Positions 11,875 through 24,906 of a stretch of DNA of 64,000 bases are shown piece after piece. The stretch is from Anaeramoeba ignava. Lineage: Eukaryota; Metamonada; Anaeramoebidae. Location of the stretch: assembly GCA_028826165.1 (NCBI GenBank), contig JAPDFW010000121.1, forward strand, positions 103,234-167,233, written 5' to 3'. Each line of letters opens with the position of its first letter. Within the stretch, counting starts at the first letter, position 1. A model generated the notes under the pieces. That model was not told the origin of the DNA. It worked only from the letters and a program-made list of their open reading frames with translations, and made no database searches. A program made the translations under genes and the position numbers.

Positions 11875-13352
11875 TTAATTTGAATCCAATTCATTCAATT
11901 CACTTTCTGATTCAGTAAAATCTTCTAAATCAGTAATTTTTGATTTTGATTTTGATTTTGATTTTGATTTTGATTTTGATTTTGAAATATAATTTGCATC
12001 AAGAAATTCATCTTCATCAAGTAAAGTATCATTAATTGTTGTTTGATCAAAGTTTTTTTTAGACCATTTTCTTTTTAAAGAAGAAATAATTTGATGTCTT
12101 ATTGATTTTACAAAAACAATAAAAATGAGAAAATCCCAAATTCCTTGACTTGGAACAAGAAAAGCTTGAAGAACATCAAGTGTTGTTGAATGTGATACAT
12201 CAGGTTTAATTAATTCTCTGAATCTTTTTACTGTTGATGGAATTGCTATTACTAAATAAACTAATGGAATTAATGTCATTCTTAATTGTACTTTCAGTTT
12301 TTCTTTTTTTCGTCTTTTATCTGAATCTCTTGCTAAATTGGATACTGATTTATATACTTTTCTTATCTTATAAAGACAGAAAATGTAAATTATTAATAAT
12401 ATAACAAGGAAAAACCACCAAATTGAATAAACTGTCCACATTAGATGTGATTCATTTGTATAACACCTTTTTTATTTTAATTTTGATTTTAATTTTAATT
12501 TTAATTTTAATTTTGATTTTGATTTTGATTTTGATTTTAATTTTGATTTTGAATTTAAATTTTGATTTTGATTTTGATTTTGATTTTAATTTTGATTTTA
12601 ATTTTCATTTTGATTTTGATTTTGAATTTGAATTTGATTTTGATTTTGATTTTAATTTTAATTTTAATTTTAATTTTGAATTTGAATTTTGATTTTGATT
12701 TTGATTTTAATTTTAATTTTGATTTTAATTTTGATTTTGATTTTGATTTTGATTTTAATTTTGATTTTGATTTTGATTTTGATTTTGATTTTGATTTTTA
12801 ATTTTGATTTTAATTTTAATTTTGATTTTAATTTTGATTTTAATTTTGATTTTAATTTTAATTTTGATTTTGATTTTGATTTTGATTTTGATTTTAATTT
12901 TAATTTTGATAAAGAAATGAAATAAAAATATACCAATAAGCTCCACCTTTTTTAGGAGAAGCAAAAACAATCCAAATAACACATAAAACAGCAGATAAAA
13001 AAACAGTAAAAACATGGAGTCTTTTTTGTAAATAATTACAAAAAGAATCACGAGTATTAAAAACAATTTTCAAAAAAGTAATAAAAGAAACAGAAGCAGT
13101 CCAAGAAGGAGTAGCACCCAACATAACGCTTATCCAAACAACTTGCACTGAGCAGAGATTATCATTTGAGGGTCCTGGCAATGAAAAAGAAAAGGATAAA
13201 AGAAAATCATATATTGATAAAATAAAGATTAATTTTCGAAATAAATTTCTTAATGATGGATAAGCTATATGTGTTGCCATAATTCCTATTGACCCCATCA
13301 TGCTAAGAATTCCACTTGTTATTGTTAATCCTGCTAATAATCTATAACTCAT
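11875..13352 (-). CDS. Seven-transmembrane receptor, cAMP-receptor-like (intact copy)
   Basis: Two exons, 12934-13352 and 11875-12466, joined at GT-AG with a split Trp codon, giving 336 aa. Seven hydrophobic segments can be placed: about 6-28, 38-60, 72-98 and 108-128 in exon 1; about 148-172, 200-220 and 238-262 in exon 2. The extracellular loop reads GGAYWCYTNESHLMW across the splice, and segment 7 has PSQGIWDFLIFIVF. This recalls the cAMP-receptor/secretin-like superfamily; ligand unknown. The cytoplasmic tail carries a Ser-Lys repeat (11940-11990) and acidic clusters. The start at 13352 (MSYRLLAGLTITSG) is preferred over the upstream ATG at 13379 because the paralogue starts at the same place. 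The 467-bp intron is hexamer repeat. Confidence 0.75.
12475..12909. repeat. Intronic hexamer array (TTTTGA/TTTTAA)n in the receptor gene
   Basis: Fills almost all of the 12467-12933 intron. The sense strand reads AAAATC/AAAATT. The open frames of Ile-Leu or Phe-Asp across it are repeat artefacts. Confidence 0.95.
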
Positions 13353-13529
13353 TTTTTTTTTGTTTTTTAATAAGATCAAATAATTATTTTAAAAAAAAAG
13401 GAAAAGAAAAAAATAAATTAATTTTTTTTTTTTTGCTTTTTTTTCTTTCTTTTTGAAATCTTTTATTTTTTTTTATTTTCAAAAAAGATCAAAAAATAGA
13501 ACAAAAAAACATTATTACATTGAACAAAA

Positions 13530-13718
13530 ATTTTGAATTTTGATTTTAATTTTGATTTTGATTTTAATTTTGATTTTGATTTTGATTTTGATATTGGATT
13601 TGGATTTTGATTTTGATTTTGGATTTTGATTTTAATTTTAATTTTGATTTTAATTTTGATTTTAATTTTGATTTTGAGTTTGATTTTAATTTTGATTTTG
13701 ATTTTGATTTTGATTTTT
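13530..13718. repeat. Hexamer array 3' of the second receptor gene
   Basis: TTTTGA/TTTTAA units immediately downstream of the stop of the 13721-17073 gene, A-rich on its sense strand. The preceding bases 13380-13530 are T-rich leader of the intact receptor and hold nothing else recognisable. Confidence 0.9.
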
Positions 13719-14403
13719 AGTTATTTTTTGAATGAATTTTTTTTCAGATTTAATTTCAAATTTAAATGAATTTTTTGATTTTCTTCAATTTGATGTTCAT
13801 TTTCAATTTGATTTTCATTCTGATTTTCATTTTCATTTTCTTGAAAATCCAAACCACTTTTCGAATCTTCAGATTCAGTAAAATTTTCTAAATCAGTCAT
13901 TTTATATTTTGAAAAATTTCTTGTAACTTTTGAATGATCCACATTATCTTCATCAAGTAAAATATGATCAACAGTTGAAGAATCTGAATTTTCTTTAAAG
14001 CATTTTCTTTTTAAAGAAGAAATAATTTGATGTCTTATTGATTTGACAAAAACAATAAAAATAAGAAAATCCCAAATTCCTTGACTTGGAAGAAACCAAG
14101 CTTGAAGAACATCAAGGGTTTTGGATGAAGATACATTCGGTTCAACTAAAGAACGAACTCTATTTATTGTTGATGGAAGTGCTAATACTAAATAAACTAA
14201 TGGAATTAATGTCATTCTTAATTGTATTCTTAGCTTTTCTTTCTTTTTCCTTTTTTCTGAATCTCTTGCTATATTTGATACTGATTTATTAATTCTGATC
14301 TTTCGAATACATAAAACGTAAATTATTAATATTATAACAAGGAAAAACCACCAAATTGAATAGATTGTCCAAATAAGAAATGCTTCTTTTGGATAACACC
14401 TTT

Positions 14404-15728
14404 TTAATTTTAATTTTGATTTTGATTTTGATTTTAATTTTGATTTTGATTTTTAATTTTGATTTTAATTTTGATTTTGATTTTAATTTTCATTTTGATT
14501 TTGTAATTTTGATTTTGATTTTGATTTTGATTTTGATGATTTTGATTTTGATTTTATTTTTTTGAATTTTTGACCTTTTGATTTTGATTTTGATTTTGAT
14601 TTTGATTTTGATTTTGATTTTAATTTTGATTTTGATTTTGATTTTAATTTTGATTTTAATTTTGATTTTGATTTTAATTTTGATTTTGATTTTGATTTTG
14701 ATTTTGATTTTGATTTTGATTTTGATTTTAATTTTGATTTTGATTTTTATTTTGATTTTAATTTTTTTGATTTTTTGAATTTAATTTTGATTTTGATTTT
14801 GATTTTGATTTTGATTTAATTTTGATTTTGATTTTAATTTTGATTTTGATTTTGATTTTGATTTTGATTTTGATTTTGATTTTGATTTTGATTTTGATTT
14901 TGATTTTGGATTTTAATTTTGATTTTAATTTTAATTTTGATTTTGATTTTGATTTTAATTTTGATTTTTAATTTTGATTTTGATTTTAATTTTGATTTTG
15001 ATTTTGATTTTAATTTTGATTTTAATTTTGATTTTTGATTTTGATTTTGATTTGAATTTTAATTTTTGATTTTTTTGATTTTGATTTTGATTTTTGATTT
15101 TGATTTTGATTTTCATTTGATTTTAATTTTTGATTTTTAATTTTGAATTTTGATTTTGATTTTGATTTTTGATTTTGATTTTGATTTTAATTTTGATTTT
15201 GATTTTAATTTTGATTTTGATTTTGATTTTGAATTTGATTTTGATTTGATTTTGATTTTAATTTTTTGAATTTTGATTTTTGATTTTGATTTTTGATTTT
15301 TGATTGATTTGACAAAATTTTGATTTTGAAAATCCCAAATTTTTTTTTGATTTTTTAATTTTGATTTTGATTTTTAATTTTGATTTTGATTTTAATTTTG
15401 ATTTTGATTTTGATTTTGATTTTAATTTTGATTTTGATTTTGATTTTGATTTTGATTTTGATTTTGATTTTGATTTTGATTTTGATTTTGATTTTGATTT
15501 TGGAATTTTGATTTTGATTTTGAATTTTGATTTTGATTTTGATTTTTGATTTTTGATTTTGATTTTTGGATTTGATTTTGATTTTGATTTTTGATTTTGA
15601 ATTTGAATTTTGATTTTAATTTTGATTTTAATTTTGATTTTGATTTTAATTTTGATTTTAATTTTGATTTTAATTTTGATTTTGATTTTGATTTATATTT
15701 TGATTTTGATTTTGATTTTGATTTTGAT
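14404..15728. repeat. Long TTTTGA-dominated array with gene remnants
   Basis: About 1.3 kb of TTTTGA/TTTTAA units with many off-size units. Near 15305-15355 it holds gatttgacaaaat and gaaaatcccaaat, words also found in exon 2 (about 14040-14080), separated by repeat instead of the expected sequence. No gene is supported within it. Confidence 0.85.
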
Positions 15729-16110
15729 AAAGAAAGGAAATAAAAATATACCAATAAGAACCACCTTTTTGAGGAGAAACAAAAACAATCCAAATAACAC
15801 AAACAATAGTAGATAAAATTTTAAAAATGAGTTTTAAATAATTACAAAAAGAATCAATTTCAAAAACAATTTTTAAAAGAAACAGAAGCAGTCCAAGAAG
15901 GAGTAGCAGTTAACATCACAGCATTTCAGTTTTTTTTGACAATTTTATTTTTGATTTAATGAAAAGATAAGGATAAAAGATTTTGATTTTGATTTTTAAT
16001 TTTTTTAAATTTGGATTTTTGATTTTATGTTGCCATAATTTTTGACCCAAATTTAGCTAATGTTCCACTTGTTATTGTTAATGCTTCATAGCTTTTTATT
16101 TTCATTTTAT
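15729..16110 (-). pseudogene. Decayed copy of receptor exon 1
   Basis: Aligns with 16617-17075 (for example accaataagaaccacctttt and agcagtccaagaaggagtag are exact). Segments such as the transmembrane 2 and loop coding parts are missing or replaced by T-rich TTTTGA-like sequence. No continuous reading frame remains. Confidence 0.75.
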
Positions 16111-16600
16111 ATTTTTGATTTTATTTTTGATTTTATTTTGCTTTTTTTTAGGAATTTTTGATTTTGATTTTGAATTTGGAAAAAATTTAATTTTTTCAAA
16201 TTTTGATTTTCTTTTTTTTAATTTTTTATAATTTTAAATAAATTTATTTATAAATAATAATTTAATATTAAATTTTGATTTTAAATTTTGATTTACATTT
16301 ATATTTCAATATTTAATTTAAATATTTATAAATAATTTTTGATTTTTATTTTTTTGATTTTTAAATAATTTTGATTTTTAATTTTAAATTTTAATTAGAA
16401 AATGATATAATAAAAAGGATTTTGATTTTAATAATTTAATTATAATTTTGATTTTAAATTTAATTTTAAATAAATTTATTTTAAATAATTTTAATTTTAA
16501 TTTTAGAAAATTTTAAAAGGGTAAATTTTAATTTTTATTTTAATTTTAATTAAATAAAAATTTTTTGATTTTGATTTTTATTTAAATTAAATTTTTTAAA
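16111..16600. repeat. Decayed copy of receptor upstream region and satellite B
   Basis: Parallels about 17076-17430 (tttggaaaaaat, aataaatttatttataaataataattta, aaaatgatataataaaa) but is interrupted repeatedly by gattttgatttt insertions. No gene. Confidence 0.65.
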
Positions 16601-17199
16601 TTTTAATTCTGTTTTTGATAAAGAAAGGAAATAAAAATATACCAATAAGAACCACCTTTTTGAGGAGAAACAAAAACAATCCAAATAACACAAACAATAG
16701 TAGATAAAATAACAGTAAAAATGAGGAGTTTTTTTTGTAAATAATTACAAAAAGAATCACGAGTATTAAAAACAATTTTCAAAAAAGTAATAAAAGAAAC
16801 AGAAGCAGTCCAAGAAGGAGTAGCAGTTAACATCACAGCATTTCCAACAACTTGCACTGAGCAAATAGTGCTATTTTTTGATCCTGGTAATGAAAAAGAT
16901 AAGGATAAAAGAAAATCAAATATTGATAAAATAAAGATTAATTTTCGAAATAAATTTCTTAATGATGGATAATAATTTCTTTAAGCTATATATGTTGCCA
17001 TAATTCCTATTGACCCAAACATAGCTAATGTTCCACTTGTTATTGTTAATGCTTCATAGCTTTTATCGCTCATTTCTTATATTTGTTTGTTTATTTTTTT
17101 TTGTTTGATTATTTTGCTTTTTTTCTTTTAGGAATTTTTTTTGATTTGAATTTTGAATTTGGAAAAAAATAAATTAATTTTTTTTTCAAATTTTCCCTT

Positions 17200-18780
17200 T
17201 TTTTTAATTTTCCCAAATCTAATTTAATTTTTAATATAATTTTAAATAAATTTATTTATAAATAATAATTTAATATTTAATTAGAAAATGATATAATAAA
17301 AGGATAAATATTTACATTTATATTTCAATATTTAATTAAATATTTATAAATAATTTATTTATAATTTTATTTTAAATATAATTTTAAATAAATTTATTTA
17401 TAAATAATAATTAAATATTAAATTAGAAAATGATATAATAAAAGGATAAACATTTACATTTATATTTCAATATTTAATTAAATATTTGTAAATAATTTAT
17501 TTATAATTTAATTTTAAATATAATTTTAAATAAATTTATTTATAAATAATAATTTAATATTTAATTAGAAAATGATATAATAAAAAGGATAAAATATTTA
17601 CATTTCTATTTCAATATTTAATTAAATATTTATAAATAATTTATTTATAATTTAATTTTAAATATAATTTTAAATAAATTTATTTATAAATAATAATTTA
17701 ATATTAAATTAGAAAAATGATATAATAAAAGGATATATATATTTGCATTTATATTTCAATATTTAATTAAATATTTGTAAATAATTTATTTATAATTTTA
17801 TTTTAAATCTAATTTTAAATAAATTTATTTATAAATAATAATTAAATATTGAAATTAGAAAATAATATAATAAAAAGGATAAAAATATTTGCATTTATAT
17901 TTCAATATTTAATTAAATATTTGTAAATAATTTATTTAATAATTTTATTTTAAATATAATTTTAAATAAATTTATTTATAAATAATAATTTAATATTTAA
18001 TTAGAAAATGATATAATAAAAAGGATAAATATTTACATTTTATATTTCAATATTTTAAATTAAATATTTATAATTTTTTTAAATAATTTATTTATTTAAT
18101 TTAAATTTTTAAACTATAATTTAATAAATAAATTTATTTTTTATCAATATTTAATTAAATATTTATAAAAATTTATTTATAAAAAATTTTATAATAAAAT
18201 TTTAAATAAATTTATTTACCAATAAATATTTAATTAAATATTTATAAATAAAATTTATTAATAATTTTATTTTTAAATATAATTTTAAATAAAATTTATT
18301 TATAAAATAATAATTTAAATAATTTTAAATTTAATTTTAAAAAATAATTTAATATTTAATTAGAAAATAATATCCCATTTATATTTCAATATTTAATTAA
18401 ATATTTATAAATAATTTATTTATAATTTTAATTTTTAAATATAATTTTAAATAAATTTATTTATAAATAATAATTAAATATTAAATTAGAAAATAATATA
18501 ATAAAAAGGATAAAATATTTACATTTATATTTCAATATTTAATTAAATATTTATAAATAATTTATTTATAATTTTATTTTAAATATAATTTTAAATAAAT
18601 TTATTTATAAATAATAATTAAATATTAAATTAGAAAATGATATAATAAAAGGATAAATATTTGCATTTCTATTTCAATATTTAATTAAATATTTGTAAAT
18701 AATTTATTTATAATTTTATTTTAAATCTAATTTTAAATAAATTTATTAATAAATAATAATTTAATATAATTAAAAAAATT
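17200..18780. repeat. Satellite array B, about 143-bp monomer, about 10 copies
   Basis: Monomers marked by AGAAAATGATATAATAAAA near 17284, 17425, 17567 and 17712 (one longer interruption near 18050-18350), with ATTTACATTTATATTTCAATATTTAATTAAATATTTATAAATAATTTATTTATAATTTTATTTTAAA-like spacers. Spacing is about 141-145 bp. Read in reverse complement it shares the core ATAAATTTATTTA..ATTAGATTTAAAA with satellite A, so A and B look like diverged relatives facing each other. Confidence 0.88.
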
Positions 18781-18784
18781 AATA

Positions 18785-19090
18785 AAAAATTAATAAAAGA
18801 AAAAATTATCTATTTTTTAAGTAAAAAAAATTTTAATAAAGGAAATAAAAGAAATTAAAAAGGAAATATTAAGGAAATCTTTAATAAAATTCATTCCAAA
18901 AAAAAGATCAAATAAATTATTTATTTAATTATTTAATTAAGTTTTAAAATTTTGATATTTTTTGATCTTGTCTTCTTTTTATTTTTAAAATTATTTTTTT
19001 AATTTTTTTATTTTTCATTTTTTTCCTTTTTTTTATTTTCCCAAATTTTAATTTTAACAAAAATAAAAACTCAAAAAAATAAAAAATTCA
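18785..19090. other. E2 upstream region, inner part of the right inverted-repeat arm
   Basis: Reverse complement of about 9296-9600 with only scattered mismatches. It contains a T-tract/CATTTTTTTCC leader about 75 bp before the E2 start. No gene is seen. Confidence 0.8.
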
Positions 19091-19901
<811 letters not shown>

Positions 19902-19984
19902 TCTTTTTTAAAAAATTATTTTTCTTTTTTCTTTTTTTAAAAATTTCATTAAAATTTTATTTTTAATCCTCTTTATTCTTTTAT

Positions 19985-20439
19985 TTTTAATTTTTATTTT
20001 GATTTTTATTTTGATTTTGATTTTAATTTTGATTTTTAATTTTAATTTTGATTTTCATTTTGATTTTGATTTTGATTTTGATTTTGATTTTGATTTTGAT
20101 TTTGATTTTGATTTTGATTTTGATTTTGATTTTGATTTTGATTTTCATTTTGATTTTGTTTTTCATTTTGATTTTTATTTTCTAATTGATTTTGATTTTA
20201 ATTTTGATTTTGATTTTGATTTTGATTTTGATTTTGATTTTAATTTTGATTTTGATTTTCATTTTGATTTTGTTTTTCATTTTGATTTTGATTTTGATTT
20301 TTGATTTTGATTTTGATTTTGATTTTCATTTTTCATTTTAATTTTCATTTTCATTTTCATTTTCATTTTGATTTCAATTTTGATTTTGATTTTGATTTTC
20401 TAATTGATTTTAATTTTGATTTTGATTTTCTAATTGATT
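19985..20439. repeat. Hexamer array (TTTTGA)n, 3' flank of a minus-strand gene
   Basis: TTTTGA/TTTTAA/TTTTCA units between two convergent genes. It runs directly into the stop of the 20440-22109 gene, whose sense strand is A-rich here. It includes two copies of a CTAATTGATTTTAATTTTGATT interruption. No gene. Confidence 0.9.
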
Positions 20440-22109
20440 TTAATTTTGATTTTGATTTTGATTTTGATTTTGATTTTGATTTTGTTTTTCATTTTGATTT
20501 TCATTTTTGAAAAAAAAGTTTGGTCCTTCTTGTGGTTCAAGAAATCCATGAAAAACAATTGGCGATTCAGATAAATTCCAACGAGCTCCATATTCTTTAT
20601 AAATTATAAATTATAAATTATAAAATATAAAATATAAAATAAATTATTAAAATAATTGGAATAAAAGTTATTTATACCTTCAGAATTACGAATTTCGAAA
20701 GTATTCATTTCACTTTTTTGATTACCATTTACAATCTAAAATAAAAATATTTAATTTAATTTCGAAATTTAAATAATAAATGTAAAAATATTTACAGGTA
20801 ATAAATGAATATTAACCCAAGATAAATCCTTTAAAATTTTAATTAAACATTCTTCTGCAATTTTATTTTGAGCTTCAGTTGAACCACGAAGCTTTCCTTG
20901 TAACCACCAACTCTTTTCTGAACGTGAATAATGCTTTGCCAAAGCACGAGCACCCACAGATAATTGAACAGGTTGTTTTTTTGGTTTTTCAATTTTGATA
21001 TTTTTTTTCCCTAAATTTTCAAGTGTTTTTGCTAACCTTTCTTTTCTTGCTTTTTCTTTCTGTATCATTTTCTGTGTGATAAAAGGTGCATTAAAGGAAT
21101 GGAAAAGTTCTTGGATTGTTGGTGGGAAAATATTATATATAGAACTTAGTGTTATTCTTAATTGCAAAAGAGTTCTAACTCCATCAATTCCAAGTGAATT
21201 TAATAAAGATATCAATTGATTTTCTTTTTGATTTTCTTTTTCATTTTCAATTTGATTTTGATTTTGATTTTGATTTTCATTTTGATTTTCATTTTGATTT
21301 TGATTTTGATTTTGATTTTGATTTTGGTTTTGATTTTGATTTTGATTTTGATTTTCTTTTTCATTTTCAATTTGATTTTCTTTTTCATTTTGATTTTTAT
21401 TTTGATTTTGATTTTGATTTTCATTTTCATTTTCATTTTCATTTTGATTTTGATTTTCATTTTCATTTTCTTTTTCATTTTGATTTTTATTTTGATTTTG
21501 GTTAATAAATAACTCTTTCACTTTATTTGTTAGTTTTGCGATTTCTTGATATCTTTCTTGAATTTCAGGTATATTTTTAAAAGGAATAAATTTATATGGA
21601 AATTCATTTTTTTCTTCCCAAAGCTTAAGTGAATAAATAATGTGTTTATAATATGGTTTAAATGGATATCTAGGAAAATATTTTTGTGGATCCTTCAAAA
21701 AATTTTTATTCTGATTTTCATTTTGATTTTCATTTTGATTTTCATTCTGATTTTCATTTTCATTCTGATTTTTATTCTGATTTTGATTTTGATTTTGATT
21801 TTGATTCTGATTTTCATTCTGATTTTCATTCTGATTTTCATTTTGATTCTGATTTTGATTCTGATTTTCATTTTCATTTTCATTTTCATTTTCATTTTGA
21901 TTTTGATTTTGATTTTCATTTTGATTTTGATTTTGATTTTGATTTTGATTTTGATTTTGATTTTGATTTTGATTTTCTTCTTCTTTTCCTTCATCTAAAA
22001 GTCTATTTGAGATTTCGATCGTTAACCAACTAACTTTTGAAATGTTATTTTCTTGAACTTGTTTTAAAATTTTTAAAAAAATTGATTCAAGAAATTTTAA
22101 AGAAATCAT
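20440..22109 (-). CDS. Conserved protein of unknown function with Asn/Gln-rich inserts
   Basis: Three exons, 20796-22109, 20678-20735 and 20440-20594, joined at GT-AG, 508 aa. Fixed, non-repetitive blocks are WLTIEISNRLLDEG, FLKDPQKYFPRYPFKPYYKH, LLNSLGIDGVRTLLQLRI, and a C-terminal module LSVGARALAKHYSRSEKSWW ... ILKDLSWVNIHLLP ... EYGARWN ... IVFHGFLEPQEGP. The last module looks like a widespread eukaryotic family (ARALxKH, GYGxRW, GFLEP), but I cannot name it with confidence. Two large N-Q/N-E insertions coded by hexamers split the conserved parts, and the protein ends in an N-Q tail. No membrane segment or signal peptide is visible. The later exons are needed to complete the C-terminal module, which supports the model. 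Confidence 0.7.
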
Positions 22110-22139
22110 TTTATTTTTTGAAAATGAAAAATGAAAAAT

Positions 22140-22917
22140 GGAAAATGATTTAATTTAATATTTAATTTATAAATTAATTTAAAAATATAATTTAATATTC
22201 AATTTTATGTTTAAAATAATATTTTATTGTTTTAGATTTAAATATTTTATTATTTAATTAATAAACAAAAAAATATCAAAAATAAGAATAGATTTAATTT
22301 AATATTTAATTTATAAATTAATTTAAAAATATAATTTAATATTCAATTTTATGTTTAAAATAATATTTTATTGTTTTAGATTTAAATATTTTATTATTTA
22401 ATTAATAAACAAAAATATCAAAAATGAGAATAGATTTAATTTAATATTTAATTTATAAATTAATTTAAAAATATAATTTAATATTCAATTTTGTGTTTAA
22501 AATAATAATTTATTGTTTTAGATTTAAATATTTTATTATTTAAATATTTAACATATAAATATAAAAAATGAGAATAGATTTAATTTAATATTTAATTTAT
22601 AAATTAATTTATAAATATAATTTATTAGTTAATTTTATGTTTAAAATAATAATTTATTGTTTTAGATTTAAATGTTTTATTATTTAATTAATAAACAAAA
22701 ATATCAAAAATAAGAATAGATTTAATTTAATATTTAATTTATAAATTAATTTAAAAATATAATTTAATATTTAATTTTATGTTTAAAATAATAATTTAAT
22801 GTTTTAGATTTAAATATTTTATTATTTAAATATTTAACATATAAATATAAAAATGAAAATAGATTTAATTTAATATTTAATTTATAAATTAATTTAAAAA
22901 TATAATTTAATATTCAA
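22140..22917. repeat. Satellite array C, about 143-bp monomer, 5-6 copies
   Basis: Marked by AGAATAGATTTAATTTAATATTTAATTTATAAATTAA recurring near 22288, 22431, 22574, 22717 and 22858, spacing about 141-144 bp. The word TTTTATTGTTTTAGATTTAAATATTTTATTATT recurs in each. Sequence differs from satellites A, B and D although the period is the same. No gene. Confidence 0.9.
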
Positions 22918-23039
22918 TTTTAATTTTAATTTTAATTTTAATTTTGATTTTGATTTTAATTTTGATTTTGATTTTAATTTTAATTTTAATTTTAATTTTA
23001 ATTTTAATTTTAATTTTAATTTTAATTTTAATTTTAATT
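22918..23039. repeat. Hexamer array 3' of the RCC1/BTB gene
   Basis: TTTTAA with some TTTTGA units abutting the stop codon at 23040; A-rich on the gene's sense strand. Confidence 0.9.
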
Positions 23040-24798
23040 TTAATTTTGATTATTAAATTTTTTAATTAATAAATCAAATAAATTTGGATTTGTTTGATTT
23101 AATTGAAAATAATCAATTCCTGTTTCTAATTCATCAATGATTTCTTGTGTAATTTGAATTTCATTTTTAATTTGATTTGAATAAATCCAATATTCAAATA
23201 TTTGAAATGATTTATTACTTAATTCACTATAATCTGTAACTTTATTTGATTTATCTTCAGTTACAGATAAAAACATTCCTCGATATAATTCACTTCTCAT
23301 TATTAATATTAATTTTGGAAATTTATATTGTTTTTCTTTTCTTTCAATTATAAAATCTTTTTCATTTTCATTTTCATTTAAATAAATTCTTTTCATTGTT
23401 TCTTCAATTTTTTCATTTGAATTTATAATTTCTTTAATTTCAAAATATAATTTTGGATTTATTTTGGAATTGTTTGAATAAATCATTTCAAATATTTGAT
23501 TAGATTCTTTAATTGATTTTTTTGAAATAATTTCTTGAAGTTTTTCAATTTGATTTTCATCTTTTAATCTATATTTTAATATTAATTTATGAGCTTCAAT
23601 TATTTCTCCATTTTCTGTTTTAAATGAAATATTACAAAATTCTTTTCTTTCAAATAATTTTATCAAATCTTCTTCGAGATTGGAAAAAGAAGAAGGAGAA
23701 TAATAAAGAAATGATTTATAATCACCACAAGAAATATGATAATTAGAAATATCTTGATTAAATCTTAATTTAGGAAGTTCAATTTGAATTGGAATTGATT
23801 GTTCTTTTGTATTTCCAATTCCTAATTGAGCATAATCATTATCTCCAAATACTATCATTTTCCCTTTGGAAGTTAAAATCAAATTGTGAAAACATCCAGC
23901 AAAAATTTCAAGAATATTATCATCATTTTTAAATAAGGATGATTTAATTTCAGTAAATTCATAAGTATCTTTATTTTTGCCAAGTCCATTAAAAAAATAT
24001 CTTCCACATGAATAAACTTTTCTTTTTGGATTTTCATTTTCATTTTCATCTTCAATCAACATTATTGAATGAGCATATCCACATTGAATATCAATTATTT
24101 TACCTTTTGGAATATTTTGGATTTTGGTTAATTTTTCGATTCTTTCTTCTTTTATTGATTCTCCTAATCCAACTTGACTATATTCATTATTTCCGCATCC
24201 AAATAATTCTTGATTTGAATTTAAAAGAAAAAAATGATTTGAATCATTTCCTGGAAATATTTTAGAAACATTTTTCATCATTAAAATTGGTTTTTCTGTT
24301 TTTGGAAGTGTTTTAGAATCAAATCCAAGTTGACTATATTCATTAGAACCAAATTCCATAAACATTTTGATTTGAAGTTAATAAATAAATTGATTCAGCT
24401 CCAGAAACAATATCTTGAATTACTTTATCATTTGGATCTTCAATTAATGATGAAATATTGATAAATTCATTTGGATTTTTTGAATTAATATCATCTTCTT
24501 TGGCAAATACATTTCCTTCTTTTGTTAAAATAGCTTCATTTCTATAACCAACAGTTACTTTTTGGATATTTTCAATTTGGATTTTTTCAGGATTTTGGTA
24601 TGAATATTCTATTGCTTTTCCATTTTCAAAAAGGAAAATTGTTGCAAAACCTCCTGATGAAATTTGTTTAATTTGTTTTTCATTTTCATTTTCATTTTCA
24701 TTTTCAAATTTAAATTGAATTGGTTTTGTTATTTTATCTGGTTTATTTTTGATAAGTTTTGGATTTTGATTTTGACCAAAAAATATAATTTCATTCAT
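23040..24798 (-). pseudogene. RCC1-repeat/BTB gene with a one-base frameshift
   Basis: N-terminal frame 24343-24798 (MNEIIFFGQNQNPKLIKN ...) and C-terminal frame 23040-24365 belong to one gene. At about 24351-24356 the plus strand reads accaaattcc where paralogues have accaattcc; the extra A shifts the frame in the middle of the blade motif NVYGIGSNEYSQLGF. Downstream blades (GNNEYSQVGLG, GDNDYAQLGIG) and both BTB segments are intact. It could be a sequencing error in an A-run or a fresh pseudogene. Domain content is otherwise as in the 942-2777 paralogue. Confidence 0.8.
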
Positions 24799-24906
24799 TT
24801 TTGAAAAAGAAAAAAATGAAAAATATTTTTATTTTAATTTTTATTTTTTGATTTTGAATTTTGAATTTTGAATTTTGAGTTTTGAAAAAAGAAAACAATC
24901 TCCAAA

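Larger units (their letters stand above)
13721..17073 (-). pseudogene. Seven-transmembrane receptor paralogue, broken
   Basis: Exon 2 (13721-14399) is open and closely matches the intact receptor (WCYPKEAFLIWTIYSIWW, PSQGIWDFLIFIVF), with a tail of Asn-Glu/Asn-Gln. The best exon 1 (16643-17073) starts MSDKSYEALTITSGTLAMFG and keeps the donor after GGSYW. It carries a 12-bp insertion relative to the intact copy that creates an in-frame TAA at 16981-16983, after codon 30. A second, badly decayed exon 1 lies at 15729-16110. The interval between the exons (14400-16642) is far longer than in the intact gene and consists of TTTTGA repeat with ghost fragments. Likely a pseudogene; an assembly error that inserted the ghosts and the stop is the main alternative. 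Confidence 0.6.

Noticed and set aside
13353-13379. Upstream ATG of the receptor gene (MILLKNKKKMSY)
   Set aside because: The extra residues come from the T-rich/A-rich leader and are absent in the paralogue; the start at 13352 is better supported.
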